From Tenodera sinensis (lineage: Eukaryota; Arthropoda; Insecta; Mantodea; Mantidae): a stretch of 64,000 nucleotides of DNA. The position numbers and the translations under genes were made by a program. The notes beneath the pieces are model-generated. The model was not told where the DNA came from. It ran no database searches and worked only from the letters and a program-made list of their open reading frames with translations. The stretch is taken from positions 167,103,751 through 167,167,750 of the forward strand of contig CM060967.1 of the NCBI GenBank assembly GCA_030765045.1, written 5' to 3'. Below, one piece after another: positions 34,366 to 46,556 of this stretch (the first letter of the stretch is position 1; every line of letters begins with the position of its first letter).

Positions 34366-34528
34366 AAACACACACAAACACACACAAACACACACGCGCG
34401 CGCGCAGGCGCACACGTAAACGCACACAGTTTTTCTCTGTTAAGAAAAAGTAGATAGGAGAATAAGTTGTCATAAAATAGTTCGTAGAAGGAGTAGAGAA
34501 AATCATGTAAATGCAACAAGATTTGTTT
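34166..34528. mobile_element. Chimeric family A copy with matching inverted ends around (CA)n
   Basis: 34166-34279 is plus-oriented: a scrap of the 5' end (TATCTGATGTGCGTG) fused to the GATTCTCTTCAAAATCTTCG-to-CAACTTTTCATTG part. Then comes a long CA-rich array. 34440-34528 is minus-oriented 5' end (GTAGAGAAAATCATGTAAAT then GCAACAAGATTTG). Both outer ends are thus family A 5' ends facing outward. Confidence 0.65.
34280..34428 (+). repeat. (CA)n array with CACAAA and CG-containing variants
   Basis: A pure CA run passes into CACACAAA units and then CACACGCGCGCGCAGGCGCA. Frames through it translate to Cys-Val repeats only. Confidence 0.95.
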
Positions 34529-35184
34529 AATTTCTTTGTTAATTATAACTTCTAAAACGGGCTAGCTTAGTATCTGCGAATGTATCTCAGTCCAAAAAGC
34601 AGACGATGAGTTATACTTTTTTTGAACGTGTTGTCATGGCTATGAATACACTTTCCATAGAACTAATATAAATGTGCACAATATCTCCCTGGAACATTTT
34701 TTGCTTGCTTCACGTTTATGCCTGTCCAATATTTTCTCCAGCATAAGCAATTATATCTGTTGTGAATATGCAGAAAAATCTCCCCTCTTATAGGGGTAGG
34801 AACCGAACAGAGGCTTTACCTCCCCCACGCTGCTTTTATAATAGCTTTCATTGTGCGCAAACGTATCCGGTTGCAAAGTCCTACTTTCTGTGGAGCTGGT
34901 GCTTCCGTTTGTCAGGTTAAATAATTTAACAACTTCCCTGGATAATGCTTTTCAACCGCCAACGTCCCTATTCAATGCACAACCATTTTTGTAAATCCTC
35001 TGGGCAAACAAAGTATTACCATCATTTATATTAGACGTTTGCTTCCGTGGTTCTTAGGCCCCATTCACAATCAAAATTAAGGTAAGCACAACAAACTTAA
35101 GAACTGACTGATAAGTATTGTTATGGAAGTCAACTAAACGTAAAAACAAACGTTCAGTAATTAATGAAATATTGCGTACCAAGA
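34529..35184. other. Unassigned DNA
   Basis: No repeat, RNA gene or coding motif was recognised. Confidence 0.3.
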
Positions 35185-35740
35185 ACTGTCGACAATGCAT
35201 TTTGGGAATTCGGGGCCGTTAGGACCGAGTTTTAGCAATCATTTGAGATCTGATCAGTAGCTTATAGTTCGTGGTTAGTCAATTACATTTTGCAATATTT
35301 GAATAACCATGAAAAGTAATAATAAATCAAAATTGCTTTTCCACATTTTACTGGACATTAAAAACATGATTTCTCAATGTGAACAAATGAAAGCCTACTT
35401 GTAAATCATATGGGCAAAGCCTTTTGTCTCAGATAGGCCTAAATTTGTATATTTCATGTGAAAATCCAAGTTCTACCTCAAGATGTACTGAACAAATAAA
35501 AAGAACTGAATCGCTTCGTAATATTAACATGCCTATTTAATATTTCAATCAATAAGTGATACCCACCTTTGTACATTTTGCTAAGAATTCATTAGTAACT
35601 TCTTTTTAGGTTAGTATGCTATTGGATGTAACCTCATTTCCTACTGGTAGGTACCAGAAGTGTTAATGACCAGTTTTAACCTTGTTGTCATGAATTTTAA
35701 ATGTACCTTACACTACCAAACATGCGTTAACGATTAACTT
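35185..35740 (+). repeat. Repeat C, copy 2
   Basis: It is collinear with 26840-27400 over AGTAATAATAAATCAA, TTTCTCAATGTGAACAAATG, TATTTCATGTGAAAATCC and TTCATTAGTAACTTCTTTTT. Small indels distinguish the two. Confidence 0.65.
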
Positions 35741-36019
35741 AAATATCAAGTGTTGCAAAAACGTAATTTAAATGCTTGCAAGGCACAAACTTTCAACTTA
35801 AGGCCTACGTCAAACAAGGAATTAGCCAATCTGACAGCGATTTTAATCACGTGATTGTGTCATTTCAAATCAGATTTTCTACTGCCATGTGTTGACTTGG
35901 CAATTGTCTTTCTGTATTAGATCACGAATCAGAAATGACCGGTGCATATTGAAAATTACAGCAAAACAAATTGTGATGTAGATAGTGCATTTGTGAGTTA
36001 AATGTCCTTCAACTTTAAA

Positions 36020-37215
36020 TACTAAATTAGCTGAAATGCCTGGCGTTGCAGTTTTTAACGTTTTATCCCTAATGTACATTGTCCAATAGCCTTATTTCTT
36101 TGGAGACATTTAAAAAAATCTGATGTGTTGCACTCACATGACTTTCTCTACTCTTCTACTAATCATTCTAACAAACTCTTATTCCTGTATCTCCATGTTA
36201 GTTCAGATAAATATTTGCAGAAATTATCTTATTGCTGATTTCCTTGTAGGTACAAGGGAGATATTAGAATACAGAAGGCTTTGTGCGACAGTCAAATCTT
36301 TTTGACCTTTGAGATTCCGTTCTCTTTGCACGATTAACATATAAAAAAATGAACAACGTTGTTGCATTTCGCTAAAGTTCTAAGTTTTTCTGAAACTCAC
36401 ACACATGACAAGGAATATCTCCGAAATGGTTCACCCTACAAGAAATTTTATTAAGACATAAATTTTGTATTTTAGCAAGATCTACATTTTTTTTTGTACA
36501 GAAAGATTTTGTCTATCTCTAACGGTTTACCAGTTATGCAAAATTCGTCCAGAGTAAATACGACTACATGAGCAATAGCCAGAAAATTCAAGATATACAT
36601 TCCACTTGTCATAAAAATATCTCAAACGTTTGACATTTTAATCAAAATCGTTAGAGCCATTTTCAAGAAAATCAAAATTTTCCATGTAAAGGGTAGTTTA
36701 GGGTGGGGCTATTTTCTTCAAAATCTTCGTGTCACATCCTTGAACGACATTAAATTTAAATACCAACTTTGGTTTTTAACCTAATTTTCGTTTTTGAGTT
36801 ATGCTGTCCACAGACTGACACACAGACACACACGGACCTTTTTCTAAAAATGCTTTTTTTGGATTCAGGGGGCCTCAAAACATATTTCCAGTGAAATCTC
36901 AACGTTGAATTTTTGGGTGGAATACAATACTTCCCCTACTTACCAGTAGAGAAAGTAAAAATATAATTTAATACGCTTAAACACGCTTAGGGTACCATAA
37001 AGAGCAAAAAATAAACAATACAAACAGATAAATAAAAACAGAGGAAAGACTCTATACAACGCGCTGTTAATCATAAACTCTACAGGGAGAAAAGCGAGTA
37101 GAGAAAGCCGTGTACATGTAATATCTTGCATTTCTATTATAATCAAAGAAAATGGCATAAATTGTTTGTATATGGAGAAAAAAGAAAAAAACCACTTGCT
37201 CATGGCACCGCCTCT
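36020..37215 (+). repeat. Repeat D, copy 2, split by family A
   Basis: 36020-36113 carries TTAGCTGAAATGCCTGGCGT and TTTTATCCCTAATG. 36961-37215 carries the A-rich AATAAACAATACAAACAGAT stretch and GAGTAGAGAAAGCCGTGTAC. Together they match 18998-19440, and the family A copy at 36114-36960 interrupts them. Confidence 0.6.
36114..36960 (+). mobile_element. Family A repeat, full length, nested in repeat D
   Basis: It runs from AAAATCTGATGTGTTGCACT to TTACCAGTAGAGAAAGTAAA AA and is well preserved. Its position inside repeat D gives a clean view of the insertion ends, which carry A-runs and make any short target duplication ambiguous. Confidence 0.9.
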
Positions 37216-37229
37216 AGTAACAATTAATA

Positions 37230-37690
37230 AGGTTAACTGGGTTTACTATAAAATTAAATGGTAGGCTGCTAAGTAAAGAGGAAATATACAACACAAAAAT
37301 TACGGTTTTAAAAACAATATTACCAATTCTACTTTACGGAGCAGAGCTGCATCCTTATACAGAAGCTGAAGGTAAAGTAACAGCCATGGAAATGATATAT
37401 TTAAGATGCATTGTTGGTCAAAATTACAATAAGAAGAGTTAGTTTCCCGTCTACGAGTGTAATACTAGAACAAAGGCAATTAAAATGGTTTTATCATTTA
37501 TCCTGCACGTCGGAGTATAGGATTCCTGGAAACAAGATAGGTAGAAGATCAAGAAGACCCAGGAAAGTATATATGGAATACATTGGAAAATTGGAGTAAA
37601 ACTGAATGAAGACTGGCGAAGGATCTAGTAGAGTCGAGGCTAGTAGTGCGCACTTAAGAGCATCAAGGAGTTAGAGAAGGAAGATGAGGG
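37230..37690 (+). pseudogene. LINE ORF2 3'-end relic (RTE/Jockey-like)
   Basis: The frame around 37262-37425 reads GRLLSKEEIYNTKITVLKTI then LPILLYGAELHPYTEAEGKV and MIYLRCIVG. This is the post-catalytic segment of many non-LTR reverse transcriptases (KxxIYKxxxxPxLLYGxExW...LRxIxG). After a frame change, 37438-37599 gives LEQRQLKWFYHLSC, RIPGNKIGRRSRRPRKVYME and, in a further frame, GVKLNEDWRRI. The GRRxRGRPRxxW-like tail is diagnostic. The W of the ExW motif is lost, frames are broken at least twice and the 5' part is absent, so it is a dead 5'-truncated insertion. Confidence 0.8.
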
Positions 37691-39370
37691 CAAACTTAAA
37701 TAGCAGCCGTTTTAAACATGGGCTGGCTATTGTCCGGAAATGTCTCAATATAAAGCTGCTACAGTTGACAGATGAAGGCACAAGCAACCCGTAGTGTTAC
37801 GTTACTGGAGATCATATTTCATACTTCCGCGATCTAACAAGTATTTTTAGGCACACTTGTTTTAAATACGGGCATGTGACATTTGAGAGACCTGCGGTTC
37901 AACGTAATAATGGTTCTTGAGCCACTTAAACACGTGGCCCACGATTTTCTCCTTCAGCTTCTTGCAAGACAAACGCAATTTGACTGGAAGTTTAGATAAA
38001 CCAAACCAGAAGTTTAACTACAAGCGTCATGAACGTTGGGTTAGATAAACCGTAGTGCAATGGTGTTGGTATACTTGAATGCTGAAAAAAGACGATCGTT
38101 AATCATCTTCTACCACAACTAAATACTGTTGGTACACGTGCTAGCTTAGCAAAGATTTAAAATCTTCTGAAACAATGGCCATCTCAGATGTCGCTAAGGC
38201 ACATTCCTACCTGTACGTTGAACATTTTCTTAATTAAATAAATACATATATGTAGGATGACTTAGCTGCCCAGAGAGAGGACCTGAGAGGGACACGAGAC
38301 CCAGGGGAAATATCGCGGACAGAAGTTCACACAGGGACAAGACGCCCACAACAGCTTGTAGTGCAGTTAAAGCAGTAACTGTAATGTAATACCGTTCCAA
38401 AAAAGGTGATTTGAAAATTAAAAAATTGGAAAAAATTTTGAATTGAGAAATTTTAAAAGGACAAATATATGACAAATATATCTAAAAAGCACCCACGCTT
38501 TTTATAATAAAATTTATTATTTTGTTAATATAAATGTGCCTTTATTTCGAACTATTACAAAATTTTGAAATATAATGAAATATCGCTATGGAACAAACTC
38601 TTCATATCTACTTAAAAATTATTTTCTACCTTTTAGTTCGCTTAGCGTGTCGAAGTTTAAAACTATAATCTATTTTTTTAATTTTTTTACTCTCAATTTT
38701 TTTTTATATTAATATGTATAAAGCAATTATGGGAGGTTGAAATGAGCGGAGGAAGTCATGCAACATATTTTTCGTGTGTATGTGTGAAGGTGAATTATTT
38801 CATACGGAAAAGGCCACTCTGGGCAGGAATCAATACATATTTCTAACAGCATGTGAATACATTTAAGTAAAGGAGTTGAAAAAGCTACTTTTAATTAGCA
38901 TGGACGGGAAAGACGGGACCAACTTATGGGATAGACGGGTCCATTAAAATGTTACATGGCGCCTGGAGTCTCGCTTCTCGCTACTCAGCCATAGTAATAA
39001 AGCAAAGTGCAATTCTTTCCTATTCCTTTGATGCACGTGTTGTGTCCTCGGTAACGTACTTTACTTAATTTCTCTCAGCACATACAGAAAACAAGCGACT
39101 GACGAGCTGTGTGTTGATGACGTAGTCTATGAAAATTACTAATCTACAGCTTTCTTGCGATTGCTTTGAATTTTTGGCACATCAGAGCATAAAATATATA
39201 GTATATACAATGTCCTATGTTAAACCCTTTTAAATTAATATACCTATTAATAATAAATCACATTGCTAATATGAAATTAGCCTTAGACCCTACACTTTAT
39301 TGTAGCTCATTTTTTAACTTGAGTATACACATAAAGAAACATTGCTTAGATTTAATTAATTTAAGAGAAA
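37691..39370. other. Unassigned DNA
   Basis: 38380-38720 is especially A/T rich with poly(A) and poly(T) runs. No window repeat or coding motif was recognised. Confidence 0.3.
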
Positions 39371-40212
39371 AAAACCTGATGCGCTGCACTCACAAGACTA
39401 TCTACTCTTGTACTAACCATTCTTACAAACTTTTATTCCTATATCTTCTTCGTGTTAGTTAAAATAAACATTTGTACAAATTATCTTATTGCTTATTTCC
39501 TTGTAGGTGCAAGGGGAATATTAGAATACAGTAGCCATTGTGCGATAGTCAAATGTTTTAAAGCTTTGAGATTCTGTTCTCTTTACACACTTAACATATG
39601 CAAAAATGAACAACGATGATCCATTTCACGAAAGTTTTAAGTTATGCGAAACTCACACACATAAGGAATATCTCCGAAATGGTTCACCCTACAAGAAAAT
39701 TTATTTGGACATAAATTGTGTATTTTAGCAAGATCTACATTTTTTGTATACTAAGATTTGGTCTATCTCTAAGGGTTTACCAGTTATGCAAAAGTCGTCC
39801 AGAGTAAATACGACTACAGGGGCTATAGCCAGAAAATTCAAGATATACATTTCATTTGTCATAAAAATCTCAAACATATAACATTTTAATCAAAATCGTT
39901 AGAGCCATTTTCAAGAAAATCAAAATTTTCGAAAAATGTTCCATGTAAAGGGTAGTTTAGGGTAGGGATGTTTTCTTCAAAATCTTCGTGTCGCATCCTT
40001 GAAAGACATTAAACTTAAATACCAACTTTGGTTTTTGATCTACTTTTCGTTTTTGATTTATGCTGTCCACAGACACACAGATACACACACAGACCTTTTT
40101 CTAAAAATGTCTTATTCAGGGGTTCTCAAAACATATTTCCGGTGAAATCTCAACATCGAATTTATGAGTGGAATACAATACTTCCCCTACTTACCAGTAG
40201 AGAAAGTAAAAA
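39371..40212 (+). mobile_element. Family A repeat, full length
   Basis: It runs from AACCTGATGCGCTGCACTCA to TTACCAGTAGAGAAAGTAAA. Small changes occur at the 5' end (CACAAGACTATCTACTC). The CA tract is short. Confidence 0.9.
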
Positions 40213-42269
40213 TACCGTGTGAAATATATTAACATTTTCAGTACGAGTTATGAAAAATAGTTGATTCCAGCCCAATTACTTAATGTCTTAATGCCTTAAT
40301 CTCTGAAACTCTGCTGAAAATTTCAAGCTAACCCTAGGAGCATTTTGAATAGCAAAACATTCTGAAAAAGATGAGAAAAATGGATTTGCAAGTTTAAGAA
40401 TATATTTTTGTGCTTTGCCTAGATCTAATCAACTTAAAATTGCCCAGCAGCACATATGGGTCCCTCTACTTCTTTCTTCGGACTCAGTAGCAATTCTAGA
40501 GAATTTTAAGTTTGTTTAGTAGTTTCTTAATATGAAAACTTTGTTTTTTGCCTTCCCATTGTTCACAAAATTTAGAGGTGTATTGCTCTTACGTAATCTC
40601 TACACTATGCACTTTTGTTAATTTGTACACCAAACCGATTAAATATATGCTTTTTACTGCTTTAGTATATACTAACAAATAACTTAAAACCTATTAATAA
40701 GTACCTAAACAATGCCTAATATATAACTGGAACGCACACTGCATTTGTTTGTTTACAAGCAAAACAAGAGCAAGATTCGCGGCATTTCAGCTCGATACAT
40801 CGAATTCATTTCAGCACAGCCAACTCGCAACCTTTCTAAAGCAAAATTCCCTGCAACAGAAATGTCCACGACAATCAAAGACAGTGAAAACGAAAATTGC
40901 ATTTGAAGGCTGTAGCGACCAAGGTTAGCGAGGAACGCTCAACGGCACTGGGGCATTTAAATCCATTCTGGAGCTTTAAAAATGGCCGACACTGAGAAAA
41001 CACAAGTGTGCCATTAAAGTACAAAGTATAAGCACAATAAAAGTGCAAAAAGTAAAAATTAAACTTTGACAATTTTTGTAAATGATGCAAATGACAAGGT
41101 TTTGAAGTTCTCGTCACGTTTTTTGTTTTGTGCAGAAAGTTAAGTTGTGATTGTGCAAGTGTTTTGGACGCTTGCTGGAATAGCAGGGCTTCCTCAGTGC
41201 GGCTAACACTACAGCGGCGAACAACTGATACGTACTCTGCCTGGTGACTTCTTCTACGGCTTCTCTCGCGCATCAAGGCCAGCACTTAAAATACTCACCC
41301 CTGTCAAAGGTCTTCCCTTTCATCAGTTTATCACTAAGCAGGCTCTTTCGGAACATTTCTAACAGCGCTTACACAAATATGAATAGGGAGCCACACTGGA
41401 ATAGAAAATTAAACACGTTTATGGCTTCATTTATATGCCGCCTTTAACGAGCCTAAGTCCTCACAACCAAATGTAAAATTTAGACGCTTTGGAAGCCGAT
41501 CGTATTATGTTTGACTGAAAAACAGCAGCGGTTCCCAAGATGGAAGTGATTGTTTTGATTTCAAATAATTAGTACAATTTATTTAGTTAAATTGTTAATT
41601 AAAGTGTGATATAGCGTCAAAAGAACAAAGCGCTTTACAAATTTTACATGTGAGAGCTATTTCTAATTGGACACACCTACAACCATCGATCGGAGACCGC
41701 TATCTGCAGAAGGAAACGCAAAGATTGATAACACGGGCGGAAGAAATTCTCAAACATCTTGCAGCATCGTTATACAAGATATGCCAATACTACTTCACGT
41801 AGCCTTACACCCCAATATACTTTCGGTATCAAAGTTTAAACAATTTAAAACCGTTCATATCTGCGGAAGGGGCAACCCATCTCTGGAGAGAAACCGCTGC
41901 CTTGCGGAGTGGAAGAATCATGGGAGCTCGCCCAGACAGAAGGCTTTAAGCTGGCATTCCCAGCATCTGAATTACTTAGCTACAGACTGGTAATCTGTAC
42001 TAAGGATAACTTACATTACTTGTAATTTTCACAGTAAGCCGGACCACACAAATAATGATGTAATAACAACAGAGCTGCAAGTGAAATCTATGAATGAAGA
42101 AATACAATACTATAGAAATAATTGGCTGTTACACGTGGAGAGAATGGACTGTGATACACTTCCTAAAGTACCTCTAAACTATTCATTCTAGCGCCCCATC
42201 CATCAGTGAAAAACATTGGAGAGCAAGAGGATTAATGACTTCATTGTCAGAAATCCAGCATTAGCTTAA
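40213..42269. other. Unassigned DNA
   Basis: A minus-strand frame at 40875-41285 (136 codons) and a plus-strand frame at 41667-41993 (108 codons) are the longest outside repeats, but neither shows a known motif, compositional bias or splice structure that I can defend. Confidence 0.3.
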
Positions 42270-42531
42270 CTACAAGAGTGGAGGAATTTTCTTTAAAATT
42301 TTCGTGTCCCATTCTTGAAAGACGAACTTAAATACCAAATTTGGTTTTTAACCGACTTTTCGTTTGAGTTATGCTATCCACAGACTAACAGACACACATG
42401 GACTTTTTTCTAAAAATGCTCTTTTTTTTTTGATTCAGGGGGCCTCAAAACATATTTCCGGTGAAATCTCGGCATCGAATTTTTGAGTGGAATACAATAC
42501 GCCCCTCTACTATACGTAGAGAAAGTAAAAA
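42270..42531 (+). mobile_element. Family A repeat, 3' third
   Basis: It starts at GAGTGGAGGAATTTTCTTTA and ends TACGTAGAGAAAGTAAAAAT. A (CA)n array (42540-42562) begins eight bases after the end. Confidence 0.8.
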
Positions 42532-42539
42532 TGTCTACC

Positions 42540-42562
42540 ACACACACACACACACACACACA
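42540..42562 (+). repeat. (CA)n microsatellite
   Basis: A short CA array sits just outside the 3' end of the family A fragment at 42270-42531. Confidence 0.9.
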
Positions 42563-43074
42563 AACACGACTGTGTCTAATTGGGAACATGCAGGAGTGCT
42601 AAAAATATTTTTAATGAAAACTTCGTCCTCAAATTGCATTGTGATAGTATGTTCTTTAGAAAGCAAGGGGAAAATGTGTAGTGTATGCGCTGTGGTGGTA
42701 CTAGACCATGACGTCACAACTCGGTTGCTTACGTAGGCAGCGTTTTCGAGAGCCTTGCGAAATGCGACTAAAATACTTCCTCGTACAAGTTACAGAAATG
42801 CTACAAAAGAGATAGTTAATAATGCGAAGGTAATGAGTATGGACGAAAATAAACAGTGAAGAACAAGTTAATGGTACCTAGCAGAATGATTAATTTCATC
42901 ACTTAAGGCAGAGTAATTCGTCAAGTTATTAAAATCAGTTTTTCTCATGTGCATCAAGATGCAATTTCCTTAATTACTAAAAGTAAACTCTTTGGTATCT
43001 TTACTTTTATTAATTAACCAGATTTTTGTTGCATTTTTCGACATTTTCACATCTAGAGCATTTATTTTACAGTT

Positions 43075-43285
43075 TAGAGGTCATTTTAAAGAACAAATCC
43101 AGATTTTTGTCATCTTTCGCAAGTTTGGTTCCAATATTCTTAGAAAGAATAGTGTAAACAAAGTTTAATAACCTCAAAATCTATAGATTCTTGGAAATCT
43201 ATTGGAATATGGGTTTGCTATTCATATTTTAAACATTTGAACCCGTGAACCACAGTTTAATAAACAAAAGGTGGGTTAAATATCA
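43075..43285 (+). repeat. Repeat E, copy 2
   Basis: It aligns with 26166-26345. A scrap of reversed family A 5' end (GCAGAGAAAGTCATTTGAGT, near 43331) lies just beyond. Confidence 0.55.
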
Positions 43286-43349
43286 AACTTGATATTTAAG
43301 AAAAAAAGAAAACGGAATCTGCTTTGTAAGAGCAGAGAAAGTCATTTGA

Positions 43350-44097
43350 GTGTATCTCCTCTTCTGCTATGTCGGTTACTTTCCGATAGCACTCTTTTAG
43401 TCACTTTGCCGGCAAGGGTTTTAAGCCGATAAGCGCCAGCCCCGATTCAAGCTTCCGCCTGGGTAGTTTGAGTTAGTTGGACAGAGGAGTCCCTTGGATA
43501 AAAGTTTTCAAAATAGTTCATCTCCTCTGTAATCACCAACCCATGAAGCTTGAGCCTAAATTCTCCAGACTTGCCGTACTCGGGATCTCTTCTGAATAAA
43601 TCTCCATCCCCTTAGAAAATTTCAAGCCTCAGGCTTCTTTGGTATTATAATATGGTCGCCAGTTCAGTAATGTACCTATTAATTATGTAAACCTTTTTTG
43701 CTCTTTCAAGATTAACGTTTGGATTTTTCTACGAAGTTTGCGAGCGTAATGTGTAGAAGTTGCTATGTATTCAGAGAAAGAATGTTTACTTTTTACTCCG
43801 TGCTCATTTAAAGTTATATTTTTAAGCCTGGTGGTTTTTTAAGGCCTTCAATGTAACGTTGGTAAGTCAAAATGTTTTGCTAGTTTGTTATATCTACTTT
43901 GGTTTTACTGCTACTATGAAATGATGTATCAATCCGCCGCGCACGCGCGTACGGTCCGAGAGCAAATGCTAGATGTTTTGCCAACCTTTCGCTATAGAAG
44001 ACCTATTGTTATCGTTATTCATGCTAAACTTACCACTAACATCAGGTAGGGCAGCGAAGCTTGGAAAACAATGGAAAAAATGTAGGTTAATCGTGTT
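43350..44097. other. Unassigned DNA
   Basis: 43370-43640 is GC-richer with text such as GCCGGCAAGGGTTTTAAGCC and could be an unrecognised SINE. No boxes or repeats were confirmed. Confidence 0.3.
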
Positions 44098-44445
44098 CTA
44101 GGGTATCGCAGAATTGTCTAAGCACACATAATTTATGTCCAATTTTTTTTTTTTTTTTGTAGAGTTAACCACTTGGAAGAAATTCCTTGGAATATTTAAA
44201 CTTTAGTTAAATGAAACATCGTTATTTATATATTTGCCGTGCAAACAGAACGGAATTTGAAACGTTTAAAAGATTTGACTATCGCTCAAAGCCTACTGTA
44301 TTCTAATATTCCCCTTGTACCTACAAGGAAATAAGCAATAAGATAATTTGTACAAATGTTTATCTCAACTAACATGAAGATATAGGAATAAGAGTTTGTA
44401 AGAATAGTTAGTACAAGAGTAGAGAAAGCCATGCGAGTGCATTAG
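44098..44445 (-). mobile_element. Family A fragment, 5' third, minus strand
   Basis: From the poly(T)-preceded GTAGAGTTAACCACTTGGAA block to GTACAAGAGTAGAGAAAGCC and ATGCGAGTGCA. The CCTTGTACCTACAAGG hairpin core is intact. Confidence 0.8.
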
Positions 44446-45744
44446 TAGTGTGATGTTAGTATTGTTCTAACATTTTAGCGGCATAGCATATCTAGGTACA
44501 CGCACGTGGACTGCGTATTTCTACACGCACAGCCGTCAGGAGATCTGATTTGCGTGCGGTTTGTTCTGCGTAATTTTTTCAAAGTTTTCATTTTTGGTCT
44601 TTTTGAGAAGCAATGAAATGTGAAGGTGGTCAAAGTAGTAAACCGTCACTATAATAGAATTCATGTTAAAAATTAAAAAAGCGATAATTAAACAATGTTA
44701 ACTATTACCTTTATAAACACCACAAGGTATAATCAATTCTAAATACATTGTTTTAAAAATTGATCAGATATGATGGTCACCCCTGTTGGTACTATAAGTT
44801 CCGTAATAAGGGTTGGCATTGCTAGGGTTAACTTGTATACACACTTGGTTATACACCCTTAATCCTGGCGAGATTGAGGCGTTTAATTAGACTTCCCACT
44901 GCTCTTCCACCACCCGCAGGACAAACTTGCCCCTGATACAGCGGCAACTTCTTTACGTCTTGTGTTTAGCGGGAAGTATCTCAAGCTCCAGCTGGGAGTC
45001 AACTGTGTAAACAGTCGTCTGACAATCCTTCAGGAATAATCTCATTTCACCAGGAGATGACTGACCCATTTCCGAGGTTTAGCCTCCCAAAGAGCGGGCT
45101 CCTTTAGTTCTAATGGTGCGGTGATTATCGAAAGGCGATGGAATGAAGGACCTACAGCTTTTACCGTGCACTACGATCCACGTTGGGCCTTCGGGATGCA
45201 GTAGGGTCTTGCTAATCTTAGCTAACCGGGACTGTATGGACCACCATAGGAAAAATCATAAAAAAGTTAACGGAAGCAATAGCGACTAAGTAAGGTTATT
45301 TATTGTAAGCTTGGAAGTGGAATCGGTTTTATCTAGAAAGAAATAATACATACATACTGAAGCTTTTTTTGATGAAATCTTTAAGCATTTTCAGCTGCAG
45401 GATGCTGCGGCAATTTTTTGTGGCAATGTCACGTGATATCGATTCTGGCTGTTGATTCATCTAGTGCACTGTAAGGCCACCACCTCCAACCCTCACCATG
45501 GCATTATCTCCTCGCTTTCTTCTATCCTTCATTCAACATTTCAACAAAACTATGTAATAAACCCGTCAGGTATAAGCTTGTTGGCTACCGTAGACTGGCG
45601 GCGATGCGGAAATCAGCAAAAAATACGTAAACAATTTTAATACTATAAATATATTTTTAAAAAACTAAGCCTTCTTCAGTGACTTGGATTATACGGAGCC
45701 TAGCATTTACGAGACTTGACTGTATTTCACATGAGTCGATTTAA
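44446..45744. other. Unassigned DNA
   Basis: 44800-45240 is GC-richer than its surroundings, but no SINE boxes or coding motif were recognised. Confidence 0.3.
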
Positions 45745-45818
45745 AATCGGTACCGGGAATCGAACCACAGACCAGGAGAGCTGTGAACTAAACCATTGAG
45801 CTATCTGCGGTAATGAAG
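45745..45818 (-). repeat. tRNA-like relic, minus strand
   Basis: On the minus strand AGATAGCTCAATGGTTTAGT gives an A-box-like start and GGTTCGATTCCCGGTAC a B box about 45 bases on. The T-arm pairs at only two or three of five positions and the acceptor does not close, so this is a SINE head or tRNA pseudogene, not a working tRNA. Confidence 0.5.
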
Positions 45819-46017
45819 TCAAAACATTAAATTTCACTGTTTTAACAATAACCTTACGCCTTGCAGAAAATTCATTGCCAACATTAAAAGCAGCCAATCT
45901 CGGCAAAAGGAAGATATTGACAGGGACATTTTTTATTCTTTGGTTGAAATTTTCTGTAGATAGAGTGTGCTGTTATTAGAAGTATGTGTGTATGTATGTG
46001 CTTCATAGAAGCAGTTC

Positions 46018-46556
46018 AAATAAAAAATATGGCATTTTGTTCTTTGATCAGCAGATTTTGAAAAAAAAAAATGGTTTTTGTTCTAATTTGGATGCGTAAT
46101 TCCACAAGAATGTACGAAGATAACAGTTTGTTACTTGTAAGATGCGCAGAGTAACTTATTTTTTATATACCTGCGGTAGTAATTATGGGACATCTCTTTC
46201 AAACGTGCAGTAAGTCGACAACGTTGCGTTGAGGTTGGTCAGGGAAATGAACTGGTTTGTGAATGTAAACAGGTCGGGCACTTCGCTTTCGTTTTGGGAG
46301 CTAACGCTTGTGATTGGCCTTCGCTCGCACGGTAAACACGGAAGGACAAGGCAGGATACGAGTTTGTTTTGAAGACGCACTGTTAGGGCGTTTATATACT
46401 GAGCTAGGGAAAGTGGCGCCCACACAATCTGCAGTGTTACCAAGTTGTTCTTGACAGAACTAAGATATCTCCGTAGGAAATGGTCAGAGACAAAATGTGT
46501 TCTAAACACCAAGATCTATCACTGGTTTAAATTAATGAAATGACTTCCCTTCCACC
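46018..46556 (-). mobile_element. MITE B, copy 3 (one end lost)
   Basis: The right end AATGACTTCCCTTCCACC is intact, up to 46556. The left end begins inside the element near TTTTGTTCTTTGATCAGCAG. It is collinear with 5274-5907. Open frames here are not conserved in the other copies. Confidence 0.75.

Noticed and set aside
34172..34519. Minus-strand frames of 80-115 codons with Cys-Val repeats
   Set aside because: Same artefact of the CA array; flanking parts are family A sequence.
40875..41285. 136-codon minus-strand frame and a nearby plus-strand ATGGCCGACACTGAG start at 40983
   Set aside because: No recognisable domain; the plus-strand start meets a stop after ten codons and the donor-like GTGTGC is weak.
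45745..45818. Functional tRNA gene on the minus strand
   Set aside because: A and B boxes are visible, but the T-arm and acceptor do not pair, so it is a relic.
46183..46512. 109-codon minus-strand frame
   Set aside because: It lies within MITE B and is interrupted in the other two copies.
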